From the NCBI GenBank assembly GCA_963932145.1, contig CAWVQA010000044.1, positions 1 through 64,000 of the forward strand: a DNA stretch of 64,000 nucleotides, in the 5' to 3' direction. This DNA is from Acanthosepion lycidas. Its lineage: Eukaryota; Mollusca; Cephalopoda; Sepiida; Sepiidae. This document shows, in pieces, positions 24,284 through 37,556 of the stretch (positions are counted from its first letter, which is position 1; each line of letters begins with the position of its first letter). The position numbers and the translations under genes were made by a program. Under the pieces are notes generated by a model that had not been told where the DNA came from, searched no databases, and saw nothing but the letters and a program-made list of their open reading frames with translations.

Positions 24284-25528
24284 GTTTTGACAAAGTTTTA
24301 TTTAAGATTTTATGTTTTACAAAACTTTTAATTACATAGCGATTTACATGCAAAATGTAGCTGTTTTGATTACTTTTTAACGCTAGATTGTAAATATCAA
24401 TAACTGTTTGAAAACATTAGAAAAACAATGAAATTATTGAAAATCGATATGAAATCAATCAAAACTCATTGATTTTAACTAGTTTCAGAAGTTTTGACAA
24501 AGTTATATTTAAGATTTTATGTTTTACACAACTTTTACTTACATAGCGATTTACATGCAAAATCTAGCTTTTTTCACTACTTTTTCAACGCTAGTTTGTA
24601 AATATCAATAACTGTTTGAAAACATTAGAAAAACAATGAAATTATTGAAAATCGATATGAAATCAATCAAAACTTATTGATTTTAACTAGTTTCAGTAGT
24701 TTTGACAAAGTTTTATTTAAGATTTTATGTTTTACACAACTTTTAATTACATAGCGATTTACATGCAAAATCTAGCTTTTTTCACTACTTTTTCAACGCT
24801 AGATTGTAAATATCAATAACTGTTTGAAAACATTAGAAAAACCATGAAATTATTGAAAATCGATATGAAATCAATCAAAACTTATTGATTTTAACTAGTT
24901 TCAGAAGTTTTGACAAAGTTATATTTAAGATTTTATGTTTTACTCAACTTTTACTTACATAGCGATTTAGATGCAAAATCTAGCTGTTTTGATTACTTTT
25001 TAACGCTAGATTGTAAATATCAATAACTGTTTGAAAACATTAGAAAAACAATGAAATTATTGAAAATCGATATGAAATCAATCAAAACTTATTGATTTTA
25101 ACTAGTTTCAGAAGTTTTGACAAAGTTATATTTAAGATTTTATGTTTTACACAACTTTTAATTACATAGCGATTTACATGCAAAATCTAGCTTTTTTCAC
25201 TACTTTTTCAACGCTAGTTTGTAAATATCAATAACTGTTTGAAAACATTAGAAAAACAATGAAATTATTGAAAATCGATATGAAATCAATCAAAGCTTAT
25301 TGATTTTAACTAGTTTCAGAAGTTTTGACAAAGTTATATTTAAGATTTTATGTTTTACACAACTTTTAATTACATAGCGATTTACATGGAAAATCTAGCT
25401 GTTTTGACAACTTTTTAACGCTAGTTTGTAAATATTAATATCTGTTTGAAAACATTACAAAAACAATGAAATTATTGAAAATCGATATGAAATCAATCAA
25501 AACTTATTGATTTTAACTAGTTTCAGAA
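24284..25528 (+). repeat. D'-S-G-C-H-E block related to 56025-57061
   Basis: The D-like unit with TACAAAAC and AAAACTCATTG is followed by S, G, C, H and E (CATGGAAAATC). At 56025-57061 the order is D', G, C, H, E with the same marks, so the two differ by one S unit. The G at 56232 has CTTAC, like the S at 24491, so S and G may have been fused there. Confidence 0.8.
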
Positions 25529-28432
25529 GTTTTGACAAAGTTATATTTAAGATTTTATGTTTTACACAACTTTTACTTACATAGCGATTTACATGCAAAA
25601 TCTAGCTTTTTTCACTACTTTTTCAACGCTAGTTTGTAAATATCAATAACTGTTTGAAAACATTAGAAAAACAATGAAATTATTGAAAATCGATATGAAA
25701 TCAATCAAAACTTATTGATTTTAACTAGTTTCAGTAGTTTTGACAAAGTTTTATTTAAGATTTTATGTTTTACACAACTTTTAATTACATAGCGATTTAC
25801 ATGCAAATGTAGCTGTTTTGATTACTTTTTAACGCTAGATTGTAAATATCAATAACTGTTTGAAAACATTAGAAAAACAATGAAATTATTGAAAATCGAT
25901 ATGAAATCAATCAAAACTTATTGATTTTAACTAGTTTCAGAAGTTTTGACAAAGTTATATTTAAGATTTTATGTTTTACACAACTTTTAATTACATAGCG
26001 ATTTAAATGCAAAATCTAGCTTTTTTCACTACTTTTTCAACGCTAGTTTGTAAATATCAATAACTGTTTGAAAACATTAGAAAAACAATGAAATTATTGA
26101 AAATCGATATGAAATCAATCAAAGCTTATTGATTTTATCTAGTTTCAGAAGTTTTGACAAAGTTATATTTAAGATTTTATGTTTTACACAACTTTTAATT
26201 ACATAGCGATTTACATGCAAAATCTAGCTTTTTTCATTACTTTTTCAACGCTAGTTTGTAAATATCAATAACTGTTTGAAAACATTAGAAAAACAATGAA
26301 ATTATTGAAAATCGATATGAAATCAATCAAAACTTATTGATTTTAACGTGTTTCAGAAGTTTTGACAAAGTTTTATTTTAGATTTTATGTTTTACACAAC
26401 TTTTACTTACATAGCGATTTACATGCAAAATCTAGCTGTTTTGACTACTTTTTAACGCTAGTTTGTAAATATCAATATCTGTTTGAAAACATTAGATAAA
26501 CAATGAAATTATTGAAAATCGATATGAAATCAATCAAAACTTATTGATTTTAACTAGTTTCAGAAGTTTTGACAAAGTTATATTTAAGATTTTATGTTTT
26601 ACACAACTTTTAATTACATAGCGATTTACATGCAAAATCTAGCTTTTTTCACTACTTTTTCAACGCTAGTTTGTAAATATCAATAACTGTTTGAAAACAT
26701 TAGAAAAACAATGAAATTATTGAAAATCGATATGAAATCAATCAAAACTTATTGATTTTAACTAGTTTCAGTAGTTTTGACAAAGTTTTATTTAAGATTT
26801 TATGTTTTACACAACTTTTAATTACATAGCGATTTACATGCAAATGTAGCTGTTTTGATTACTTTTTAACGCTAGATTGTAAATATCAATAACTGTTTGA
26901 AAACATTAGAAAAACAATGAAATTATTGAAAATCGATATGAAATCAATCAAAACTTATTGATTTTAACTAGTTTCAGAAGATTTGACAAAGTTATATTTA
27001 AGATTTTATGTTTTACACAACTTTTAATTACATAGCGATTTACATGCAAAATCTTGCTTTTTTCACTACTTTTTCAACGCTAGTTTGTAAATATCAATAA
27101 CTCTTTGAAAACATTAGAAAAACAATGAAATTATTGAAAATCGATATGAAATCAATCAAAGCTTATTGATTTTATCTAGTTTCAGAAGTTTTGACAAAGT
27201 TATATTTAAGATTTTATGTTTTACACAACTTTTAATTACATAGCGATTTACATGCAAAATCTAGCTTTTTTCACTACTTTTTCAACGCTAGTTTGTAAAT
27301 ATCAATAACTGTTTGAAAACATTAGAAAAACAATGAAATTATTGAAAATCGATATGAAATCAATCAAAACTTATTGATTTTAACGAGTTTCAGAAGTTTC
27401 GACAAAGTTTTATTTTAGATTTTATGTTTTACACAACTTTTACTTACATAGCGATTTACATGCAAAATCTAGCTGTTTTGACTACTTTTTAACGCTAGTT
27501 TGTAAATATCAATATCTGTTTGAAAACATTAGAAAAACAATGAAATTATTGAAAATCGATATGAAATCAATCAAAACTTATTGATTTTAACTAGTTTCAG
27601 AAGTTTTGACAAAGTTATATTTAAGATTTTATGTTTTACACAACTTTTAATTACATAGCGATTTACATGCAAAATCTAGCTTTTTTCACTACTTTTTCAA
27701 CGCTAGTTTGTAAATATCAATAACTGTTTGAAAACATTAGAAAAACAATGAAATTATTGAAAATCGATATGAAATCAATCAAAACTTATTGATTTTAACT
27801 AGTTTCAGTAGTTTTGACAAAGTTTTATTTAAGATTTTATGTTTTACACAACTTTTAATTACATAGCGATTTACATGCAAATGTAGCTGTTTTGATTACT
27901 TTTTAACGCTAGATTGTAAATATCAATAACTGTTTGAAAACATTAGAAAAACAATTAAATTATTGAAAATCGATATGAAATCAATCAAAACTTATTGATT
28001 TTAACTAGTTTCAGAAGTTTTGACAAAGTTATATATAAGATTTTATGTTTTACACAACTTTTAATTACATAGCGATTTACATGCAAAATCTAGCTTTTTT
28101 CACTACTTTTTCAACGCTAGTTTGTAAATATCAATAACTGTTTGAAAACATTAGAAAAACAATGAAATTATTGAAAATCGATATGAAATCAATCAAAGCT
28201 TATTGATTTTATCTAGTTTCAGAAGTTTTGACAAAGTTATATTTAAGATTTTATGTTTTACACAACTTTTAATTACATAGCGATTTACATGCAAAATCTA
28301 GCTTTTTTCATTACTTTTTCAACGCTAGTTTGTAAATATCAATAACTGTTTGAAAACATTAGAAAAACAATGAAATTATTGAAAATCGATATGAAATCAA
28401 TCAAAACTTATTGATTTTAACGTGTTTCAGAA
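25529..28432 (+). repeat. 1037-bp pentamer higher-order repeat, about 2.8 copies
   Basis: Full copies 26359-27395 and 27396-28432 read B, S, D, H, S. A truncated leading copy (S, D, H, S) is 25529-26358. B at 26359 has a stop from AGATAAAC, and B at 27396 has TTTCGACAAAG, which removes the TTG. The S units at 26151 and 28225 share TTTTTTCATTAC and AACGTGTTTC, while the one at 27188 has CACTAC and AACGAG. The three boundary S units are therefore not equally related. Confidence 0.88.
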
Positions 28433-31400
28433 GTTTTGACAAAGTTTTATTTTAGATTTTATGTTTTACACAACTTTTACTTACATAGCGATTTACATGC
28501 AAAATCTAGCTGTTTTGACTACTTTTTAACGCTAGTTTGTAAATATCAATATCTGTTTGAAAACATTAGAAAAACAATGAAATTATTGAAAATCGATATG
28601 AAATCAATCAAAACTTATTGATTTTAACTAGTTTCAGAAGTTTTGACAAAGTTATATTTAAGATTTTATGTTTTACACAACTTTTAATTACATAGCGATT
28701 TACATGCAAAATCTAGCTTTTTTCACTACTTTTTCAACGCTAGTTTGTAAATATCAATAACTGTTTGAAAACATTAGAAAAACAATGAAATTAGTGAAAA
28801 TCGATATGAAATCAATCAAAGCTTATTGATTTTATCTAGTTTCAGAAGTTTTGACAAAGTTATATTTAAGATTTTATGTTTTACACAACTTTTAATTACA
28901 TAGCGATTTACATGCAAAATCTAGCTGTTTTGACAACTTTTTAACGCTAGTTTGTAAATATTAATATCTGTTTGAAAACATTACAAAAACAATGAAATTA
29001 TTGAAAATCGATATGAAATCAATCAAAACTTATTGATTTTAACTAGTTCAGAAGTTTTGACAAAGTTTTATTTAAGATTTTATGTTTTACACAACTTTTA
29101 ATTACATAGCGATTTACATGCAAAATCTAGCTTTTTTCACTACTTTTTCAACGCTAGTTTGTAAATATCAATAACTGTTTGAAAACATTAGAAAAACAAT
29201 GAAATTATTGAAAATCGATATGAAATCAATCAAAACTTATTGATTTTAACTAGTTTCAGAAGTTTTGAAAAAGTTATATTTAAGATTTTATGTTTTACAC
29301 AACTTTTACTTACATAGCGATTTACATGCAAAATCTAGCTTTTTTCACTACTTTTTCAACGCTAGTTTGTAAATATCAATAACTGTTTGAAAACATTAGA
29401 AAAACAATGAAATTATTGAAAATCGATATGAAATCAATCAAAACTTATTGATTTTAACTAGTTTCAGTAGTTTTGACAAAGTTTTATTTAAGATTTTATG
29501 TTTTACACAACTTTTAATTACATAGCGATTTACATGCAAAATCTAGCTTTTTTCACTACTTTTTCAACGCTAGATTGTAAATATCAATAACTGTTTGAAA
29601 ACATTAGAAAAACCATGAAATTATTGAAAATCGATATGAAATCAATCAAAACTTATTGATTTTAACTAGTTTCAGAAGTTTTGACAAGGTTATATTTAAG
29701 ATTTTATGTTTTACTCAACTTTTACTTACATAGCGATTTAGATGCAAAATCTAGCTGTTTTGATTACTTTTTAATGCTAGATTGTAAATATCAATAACTG
29801 TTTGAAAACATTAGAAAAACAATGAAATTATTGAAAATCGATATGAAATCAATCAAAACTTATTGATTTTAACTAGTTTCAGAAGTTTTGACAAAGTTAT
29901 ATTTAATATTTTATGTTTTACACAACTTTTAATTACATAGCGATTTACATGCAAATGTAGCTGTTTTGATTACTTTTTAACGCTAGATTGTAAATATCAA
30001 TAACTGTTTGAAAACATTAGAAAAACAATGAAATTATTGAAAATCGATATGAAATCAATCAAAACTTATTGATTTTAACTAGTTTCAGAAGTTTTGACAA
30101 AGTTATATTTAACATTTTATGTTTTACACAACTTTTAATTACATAGCGATTTACATGCAAAATCTAGCTTTTTTCACTACTTTTTCAACGCTAGTTTGTA
30201 AATATCAATAACTGTTTGAAAACATTAGAAAAACAATGAAATTATTGAAAATCGATATGAAATCAATCAAAGCTTATTGATTTTATCTAGTTTCAGAAGT
30301 TTTGACAAAGTTATATTTAAGATTTTATGTTTTACACAACTTTTAATTACATAGCGATTTACATGCAAAATCTAGCTTTTTTCATTACTTTTTCAACGCT
30401 AGTTTGTAAATATAAATAACTGTTTGAAAACATTAGAAAAACAATGAAATTATTGAAAATCGATATGAAATCAATCAAAACTTATTGATTTTAACGTGTT
30501 TCAGAAGTTTTGACAAAGTTATATTTAAGATTTTATGTTTTACACAACTTTTAATTACATAGCGATTTACATGCAAAATCTAGCTTTTTTCACTACTTTT
30601 TAAACGCTAGTTTGTAAATATCAATAACTGTTTGAAAACATTAGAAAAACAATGAAATTAGTGAAAATCGATATGAAATCAATCAAAGCTTATTGATTTT
30701 ATCTAGTTTCAGAAGTTTTGACAAAGTTATATTTAAGATTTTATGTTTTACACAACTTTTAATTACATAGCGATTTACATGCAAAATCTAGCTGTTTTGA
30801 CAACTTTTTAACGCTAGTTTGTAAATATTAATATCTGTTTGAAAACATTACAAAAACAATGAAATTATTGAAAATCGATATGAAATCAATCAAAACTTAT
30901 TGATTTTAACTAGTTTCAGAAGTTTTGACAAAGTTATATTTAAGATTTTATGTTTTACACAACTTTTAATTACATAGCGATTTACATGCAAAATCTAGCT
31001 TTTTTCACTACTTTTTCAACGCTAGATTGTAAATATCAATAACTTTTTGAAAACATTAGAAAAACCATGAAATTATTGAAAATCGATAAGAAATCAATCA
31101 AAACTTATTGATTTTAACTAGTTTCAGAAGTTTTGACAAAGTTATATTTATGATTTTATGTTTTACTCAACTTTTACTTACATAGCGATTTAGATGCAAA
31201 ATCTAGCTGTTTTGATTACTTTTTAACGCTAGATTGTAAATATCAATAACTGTGTGAAAACATTAGAAAAACAATGAAATTATTGAAAATCGATATGAAA
31301 TCAATCAAAACTTATTGATTTTAACTAGTTTCAGTAGTTTTGACAAAGTTTTATTTAAGATTTTATGTTTTACACAACTTTTAATTACATAGCGATTTAC

Positions 31401-31542
31401 ATGCAAATGTAGCTGTTTTGATTACTTTTTAACGCTAGATTGTAAATATCAATAACTGTTTGAAAACATTAGAAAAACAATGAAATTATTGAAAATCGAT
31501 ATGAAATCAATCAAAACTTATTGATTTTAACTAGTTTCAGAA
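28433..31542 (+). repeat. Irregular stretch without a clear higher-order period
   Basis: The order is B, H, E, S, S, G, C, D, H, S, H, E, G, C, D. The H-E pair at 28640 recurs at 30507 (offset 1867), and both H units share AAATTAGTGAAAATC. This stretch has many private changes (ACTAGTTCAG at 29044, TTTTGAAAAAG near 29268, CAAGGTTAT near 29688, AATGCTAG near 29773, TTTAATATTTT near 29904, GATAAGAAAT near 31086, TTTATGATTTT near 31148). It looks less recently homogenised than its neighbours. Confidence 0.8.
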
Positions 31543-34032
31543 GTTTTGACAAAGTTATATTTAACATTTTATGTTTTACACAACTTTTAATTACATAGCG
31601 ATTTACATGCAAAATCTAGCTTTTTTCACTACTTTTTCAACGCTAGTTTGTAAATATCAATAACTGTTTGAAAACATTAGAAAAACAATGAAATTATTGA
31701 AAATCGATATGAAATCAATCAAAACTTATTGATTTTAACTAGTTTCAGAAGTTTTGACAAAGTTATATTTAAGATTTTATGTTTTACACAACTTTTACTT
31801 ACATAGCGATTTACATGCAAAATCTAGCTTTTTTCACTACTTTTTCAACGCTAGTTTGTAAATATCAATAACTGTTTGAAAACATTAGAAAAACAATGAA
31901 ATTATTGAAAATCGATATGAAATCAATCAAAACTTATTGATTTTAACTAGTTTCAGTAGTTTTGACAAAGTTTTATTTAAGATTTTATGTTTTACACAAC
32001 TTTTAATTACATAGCGATTTACATGCAAAATCTAGCTTTTTTCACTACTTTTTCAACGCTAGATTGTAAATATCAATAACTGTTTGAAAACATTAGAAAA
32101 ACCATGAAATTATTGAAAATCGATATGAAATCAATCAAAACTTATTGATTTTAACTAGTTTCAGAAGTTTTGACAAAGTTATATTTAAGATTTTATGTTT
32201 TACTCAACTTTTACTTACATAGCGATTTAGATGCAAAATCTAGCTGTTTTGATTACTTTTTAACGCTAGATTGTAAATATCAATAACTGTTTGAAAACAT
32301 TAGAAAAACAATGAAATTATTGAAAATCGATATGAAATCAATCAAAACTTATTGATTTTAACTAGTTTCAGAAGTTTTGACAAAGTTATATTTAAGATTT
32401 TATGTTTTACACAACTTTTAATTACATAGCGATTTACATGCAAAATCTAGCTTTTTTCACTACTTTTTCAACGCTAGATTGTAAATATCAATAATTGTTT
32501 GAAAACATTAGAAAAACCATGAAATTATTGAAAATCGATATGAAATCAATCAAAACTTATTGATTTTAACTAGTTTCAGAAGTTTTGACAAAGTTATATT
32601 TAAGATTTTATGTTTTACTCAACTTTTACTTACATAGCGATTTAGATGCAAAATCTAGCTGTTTTGATTACTTTTTAACGCTAGATTGTAAATATCAATA
32701 ACTGTGTGAAAACATTAGAAAAACAATGAAATTATTGAAAATCGATATGAAATCAATCAAAACTTATTGATTTTAACTAGTTTCAGTAGTTTTGACAAAG
32801 TTTTATTTAAGATTTTATGTTTTACACAACTTTTAATTACATAGCGATTTACATGCAAATGTAGCTGTTTTGATTACTTTTTAACGCTAGATTGTAAATA
32901 TCAATAACTGTTTGAAAACATTAGAAAAACAATGAAATTATTGAAAATCGATATGAAATCAATCAAAACTTATTGATTTTAACTAGTTTCAGAAGTTTTG
33001 ACAAAGTTATATTTAACATTTTATGTTTTACACAACTTTTAATTACATAGCGATTTACATGCAAAATCTAGCTTTTTTCACTACTTTTTCAACGCTAGTT
33101 TGTAAATATCAATAACTGTTTGAAAACATTAGAAAAACAATGAAATTATTGAAAATCGATATGAAATCAATCAAAGCTTATTGATTTTATCTAGTTTCAG
33201 AAGTTTTGACAAAGTTATATTTAAGATTTTATGTTTTACACAACTTTTAATTACATAGCGATTTACATGCAAAATCTAGCTTTTTTCACTACTTTTTCAA
33301 CGCTAGTTTGTAAATATCAATAACTGTTTGAAAACATTAGAAAAACAATGAAATTATTGAAAATCGATATGAAATCAATCAAAACTTATTGATTTTAACG
33401 AGTTTCAGAAGTTTTGACAAAGTTTTATTTTAGATTTTATGTTTTACACAACTTTTACTTACATAGCGATTTACATGCAAAATCTAGCTGTTTTGACTAC
33501 TTTTTAACGCTAGTTTGTAAATATCAATATCTGTTTGAAAACATTAGAAAAACAATGAAATTATTGAAAATCGATATGAAATCAATCAAAACTTATTGAT
33601 TTTAACTAGTTTCAGAAGTTTTGACAAAGTTATATTTAAGATTTTATGTTTTACTCAACTTTTACTTACATAGCGATTTAGATGCAAAATCTAGCTGTTT
33701 TGATTACTTTTTAACGTTAGATTGTAAATATCAATAACTGTTTGAAAACATTAGAAAAACAATGAAATTATTGAAAATCGATATGAAATCAATCAAAACT
33801 TATTGATTTTAACTAGTTTCAGAAGTTTTGACAAAGTTATATTTAACATTTTATGTTTTACACAACTTTTAATTACATAGCGATTTACATGCAAAATCTA
33901 GCTTTTTTCACTACTTTTTCAACGCTAGTTTGTAAATATCAATAACTGTTTGAAAACATTAGAAAAACAATGAAATTATTGAAAATCGATATGAAATCAA
34001 TCAAAACTTATTGATTTTAACTAGTTTCAGAA
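31543..34032 (+). repeat. 2490-bp 12-mer higher-order repeat, copy 1
   Basis: The order is S (TTAACATTTT), S, G, C, G (AATAATTGTTTG), C (GTGTGAAAAC), D, H (TTAACATTTT), S, B, C (AACGTTAG), S (TTAACATTTT). Copies 2 and 3 are 37557-40046 (offset 6014) and 40254-42743 (offset 8711). The three are nearly identical by eye. Confidence 0.92.
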
Positions 34033-37000
34033 GTTTTGACAAAGTTATATTTAAGATTTTATGTTTTACACAACTTTTAATTACATAGCGATTTACATGC
34101 AAAATCTAGCTTTTTTCACTACTTTTTCAACGCTAGTTTGTAAATATCAATAACTGTTTGAAAAGATTAGAAAAACAATGAAATTATTGAAAATCGATAT
34201 GAAATCAATCAAAACTTATTGATTTTAACTAGTTTCAGTAGTTTTGACAAAGTTTTATTTAAGTTTATGTTTTACACAACTTTTAATTACATAGCGATTT
34301 ACATGCAAAATGTAATCTGTTTTGATTACTTTTTAACGCTAGATTGTAAATATCAATAACTGTTTGAAAACATTAGAAAAACAATGAAATTATTGAAAAT
34401 CGATATGAAATCAATCAAAACTTATTGATTTTAACTAGTTTCAGAAGTTTTGACAAAGTTATATTTAAGATTTTATGTTTTACACAACTTTTAATTACAT
34501 AGCGATTTACATGCAAAATCTAGCTTTTTTCACTACTTTTTCAACGCTAGTTTGTAAATATCAATAACTGTTTGAAAACATTAGAAAAACAATGAAATTA
34601 TTGAAAATCGATATGAAATCAATCAAAGCTTATTGATTTTATCTAGTTTCAGAAGTTTTGACAAAGTTATATTTAAGATTTTATGTTTTACCCAACTTTT
34701 AATTACATAGCGATTTACATGCAAAATCTAGCTTTTTTCACTACTTTTTCAACGCTAGTTTGTAAATATCAATAACTGTTTGAAAACATTAGAAAAACAA
34801 TGAAATTATTGAAAATCGATATGAAATCAATCAAAACTTATTGATTTTAACGAGTTTCAGAAGTTTTGACAAAGTTTTATTTTAGATTTTATGTTTTACA
34901 CAACTTTTACTTACATAGCGATTTACATGCAAAATCTAGCTGTTTTGACTACTTTTTAACGCTAGTTTGTAAATATCAATATCTGTTTGAAAACATTAGA
35001 AAAACAATGAAATTATTGAAAATCGATATGAAATCAATCAAAACTTATTGATTTTAACTAGTTTCAGAAGTTTTGACAAAGTTATATTTAAGATTTTATG
35101 TTTTACACAACTTTTAATTACCTAGCGATTTACATGCAAAATCTAGCTTTTTTCACTACTTTTTCAACGCTAGTTTGTAAATATCAATAACTGTTTGAAA
35201 ACATTAGAAAAACAACGAAATTATTGAAAATCGATATGAAATCAATCAAAACTTATTGATTTTAACTAGTTTCAGTAGTTTTGACAAAGTTTTATTTAAG
35301 ATTTTATGTTTTACACAACTTTTAATTACATAGCGATTTACATGCAAATGTAGCTGTTTTGATTACTTTTTAACGCTAGATTGTAAATATCAATAACTGT
35401 TTGAAAACATTAGAAAAACAATGAAATTATTGAAAATCGATATGAAATCAATCAAAACTTATTGATTTTAACTAGTTTCAGAAGTTTTGACAAAGTTATA
35501 TTTAAGATTTTATGTTTTACACAACTTTTAATTACATAGCGATTTACATGCAAAATCTAGCTTTTTTCACTACTTTTTCAACGCTAGTTTGTAAATATCA
35601 ATAACTGTTTGAAAACATTAGAAAAACAATGAAATTATTGAAAATCGATATGAAATCAATCAAAGCTTATTGATTTTATCTAGTTTCAGAAGTTTTGACA
35701 AAGTTATATTTAAGATTTTATGTTTTACACAACTTTTAATTACATAGCGATTTACATGCAAAATCTAGCTGTTTTGACAACTTTTTAACGCTAGTTTGTA
35801 AATATTAATATCTGTTTGAAAACATTACAAAAACAATGAAATTATTGAAAATCGATATGAAATCAATCAAAACTTATTGATTTTAACTAGTTTCAGAAGT
35901 TTTGACAAAGTTTTATTTAAGATTTTATGTTTTACACAACTTTTAATTACATAGCGATTTACATGCAAAATCTAGCTTTTTTCACTACTTTTTCAACGCT
36001 AGTTTGTAAATATCAATAACTGTTTGAAAACATTAGAAAAACAATGAAATTATTGAAAATCGATATGAAATCAATCAAAACTTATTGATTTTAACTAGTT
36101 TCAGAAGTTTTGACAAAGTTATATTTAAGATTTTATGTTTTACACAACTTTTACTTACATAGCGATTTACATGCAAAATCTAGCTTTTTTCACTACTTTT
36201 TCAACGCTAGTTTGTAAATATCAATAACTGTTTGAAAACATTAGAAAAACAATGAAATTATTGAAAATCGATATGAAATCAATCAAAACTTATTGATTTT
36301 AACTAGTTTCAGTAGTTTTGACAAAGTTTTATTTAAGATTTTATGTTTTACACAACTTTTAATTACATAGCGATTTACATGCAAATGTAGCTGTTTTGAT
36401 TACTTTTTAACGCTAGATTGTAAATATCAATAACTGTTTGAAAACATTAGAAAAACAATGAAATTATTGAAAATCGATATGAAATCAATCAAAACTTATT
36501 GATTTTAACTAGTTTCAGAAGTTTTGACAAAGTTATATTTAAGATTTTATGTTTTACACAACTTTTAATTACATAGTGATTTACATGCAAAATCTAGCTT
36601 TTTTCACTACTTTTTCAACGCTAGTTTGTAAATATCAATAACTGTTTGAAAACATTAGAAAAACAATGAAATTATTGAAAATCGATATGAAATCAATCAA
36701 AGCTTATTGATTTTATCTAGTTTCAGAAGTTTGGGCAAAGTTATATTTAAGATTTTATGTTTTACACAACTTTTAATTATATAGCGATTTACATGCAAAA
36801 TCTAGCTTTTTTCACTACTTTTTCAACGCTAGTTTGTAAATATCAATAACTGTTTGAAAACATTAGAAAAACAATGAAATTATTGAAAATCGATATGAAA
36901 TCAATCAAAACTTATTGATTTTAACGAGTTTCAGAAGTTTTGACAAAGTTTTATTTTAGATTTTATGTTTTACACAACTTTTACTTACATAGCGATTTAC

Positions 37001-37143
37001 ATGCAAAATCTAGCTGTTTTGACTACTTTTTAACGCTAGTTTGTAAATATCAATATCTGTTTGAAAACATTAGAAAAACAATGAAATTATTGAAAATCGA
37101 TATGAAATCAATCAAAACTTATTGATTTTAACTAGTTTCAGTA
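31543..37143 (+). repeat. 5.6-kb duplication, left copy
   Basis: This is the counterpart of 40254-45854. The one notable difference is the D unit at 34241. It reads TTTAAGTTTATG (two bases fewer) and CAAAATGTAATCTG (two bases more) where the right copy has the ordinary D forms. Net length is unchanged, so the offset stays constant. Confidence 0.92.
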
Positions 37144-37556
37144 GTTTTGACAAAGTTTTATTTAAGATTTTATGTTTTACAAAACTTTTAATTACATAGC
37201 GATTTACATGCAAAATGTAGCTGTTTTGATTACTTTTTAACGCTAGATTGTAAATATCAATAACTGTTTGAAAACATTAGAAAAACAATGAAATTATTGA
37301 AAATCGATATGAAATCAATCAAAACTTATTGATTTTAACTAGTTTCAGTAGTTTTGACAAAGTTTTATTTAAGATTTTATGTTTTACACAACTTTTAATT
37401 ACATAGCGATTTACATGCAAATGTAGCTGTTTTGATTACTTTTTAACGCTAGATTGTAAATATCAATAACTGTTTGAAAACATTAGAAAAACAATGAAAT
37501 TATTGAAAATCGATATGAAATCAATCAAAACTTATTGATTTTAACTAGTTTCAGAA
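37144..37556 (+). repeat. D'-D pair between the 5.6-kb copy and 12-mer copy 2
   Basis: A D-like unit (TACAAAAC, CAAAATGTAG, 207 bp) stands directly before a true D (CAAATGTAG, 206 bp). It is the only D' unit of the TACAAAAC lineage between 24.5 and 54 kb, which makes it an isolated relic or an exchange product. Confidence 0.8.
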
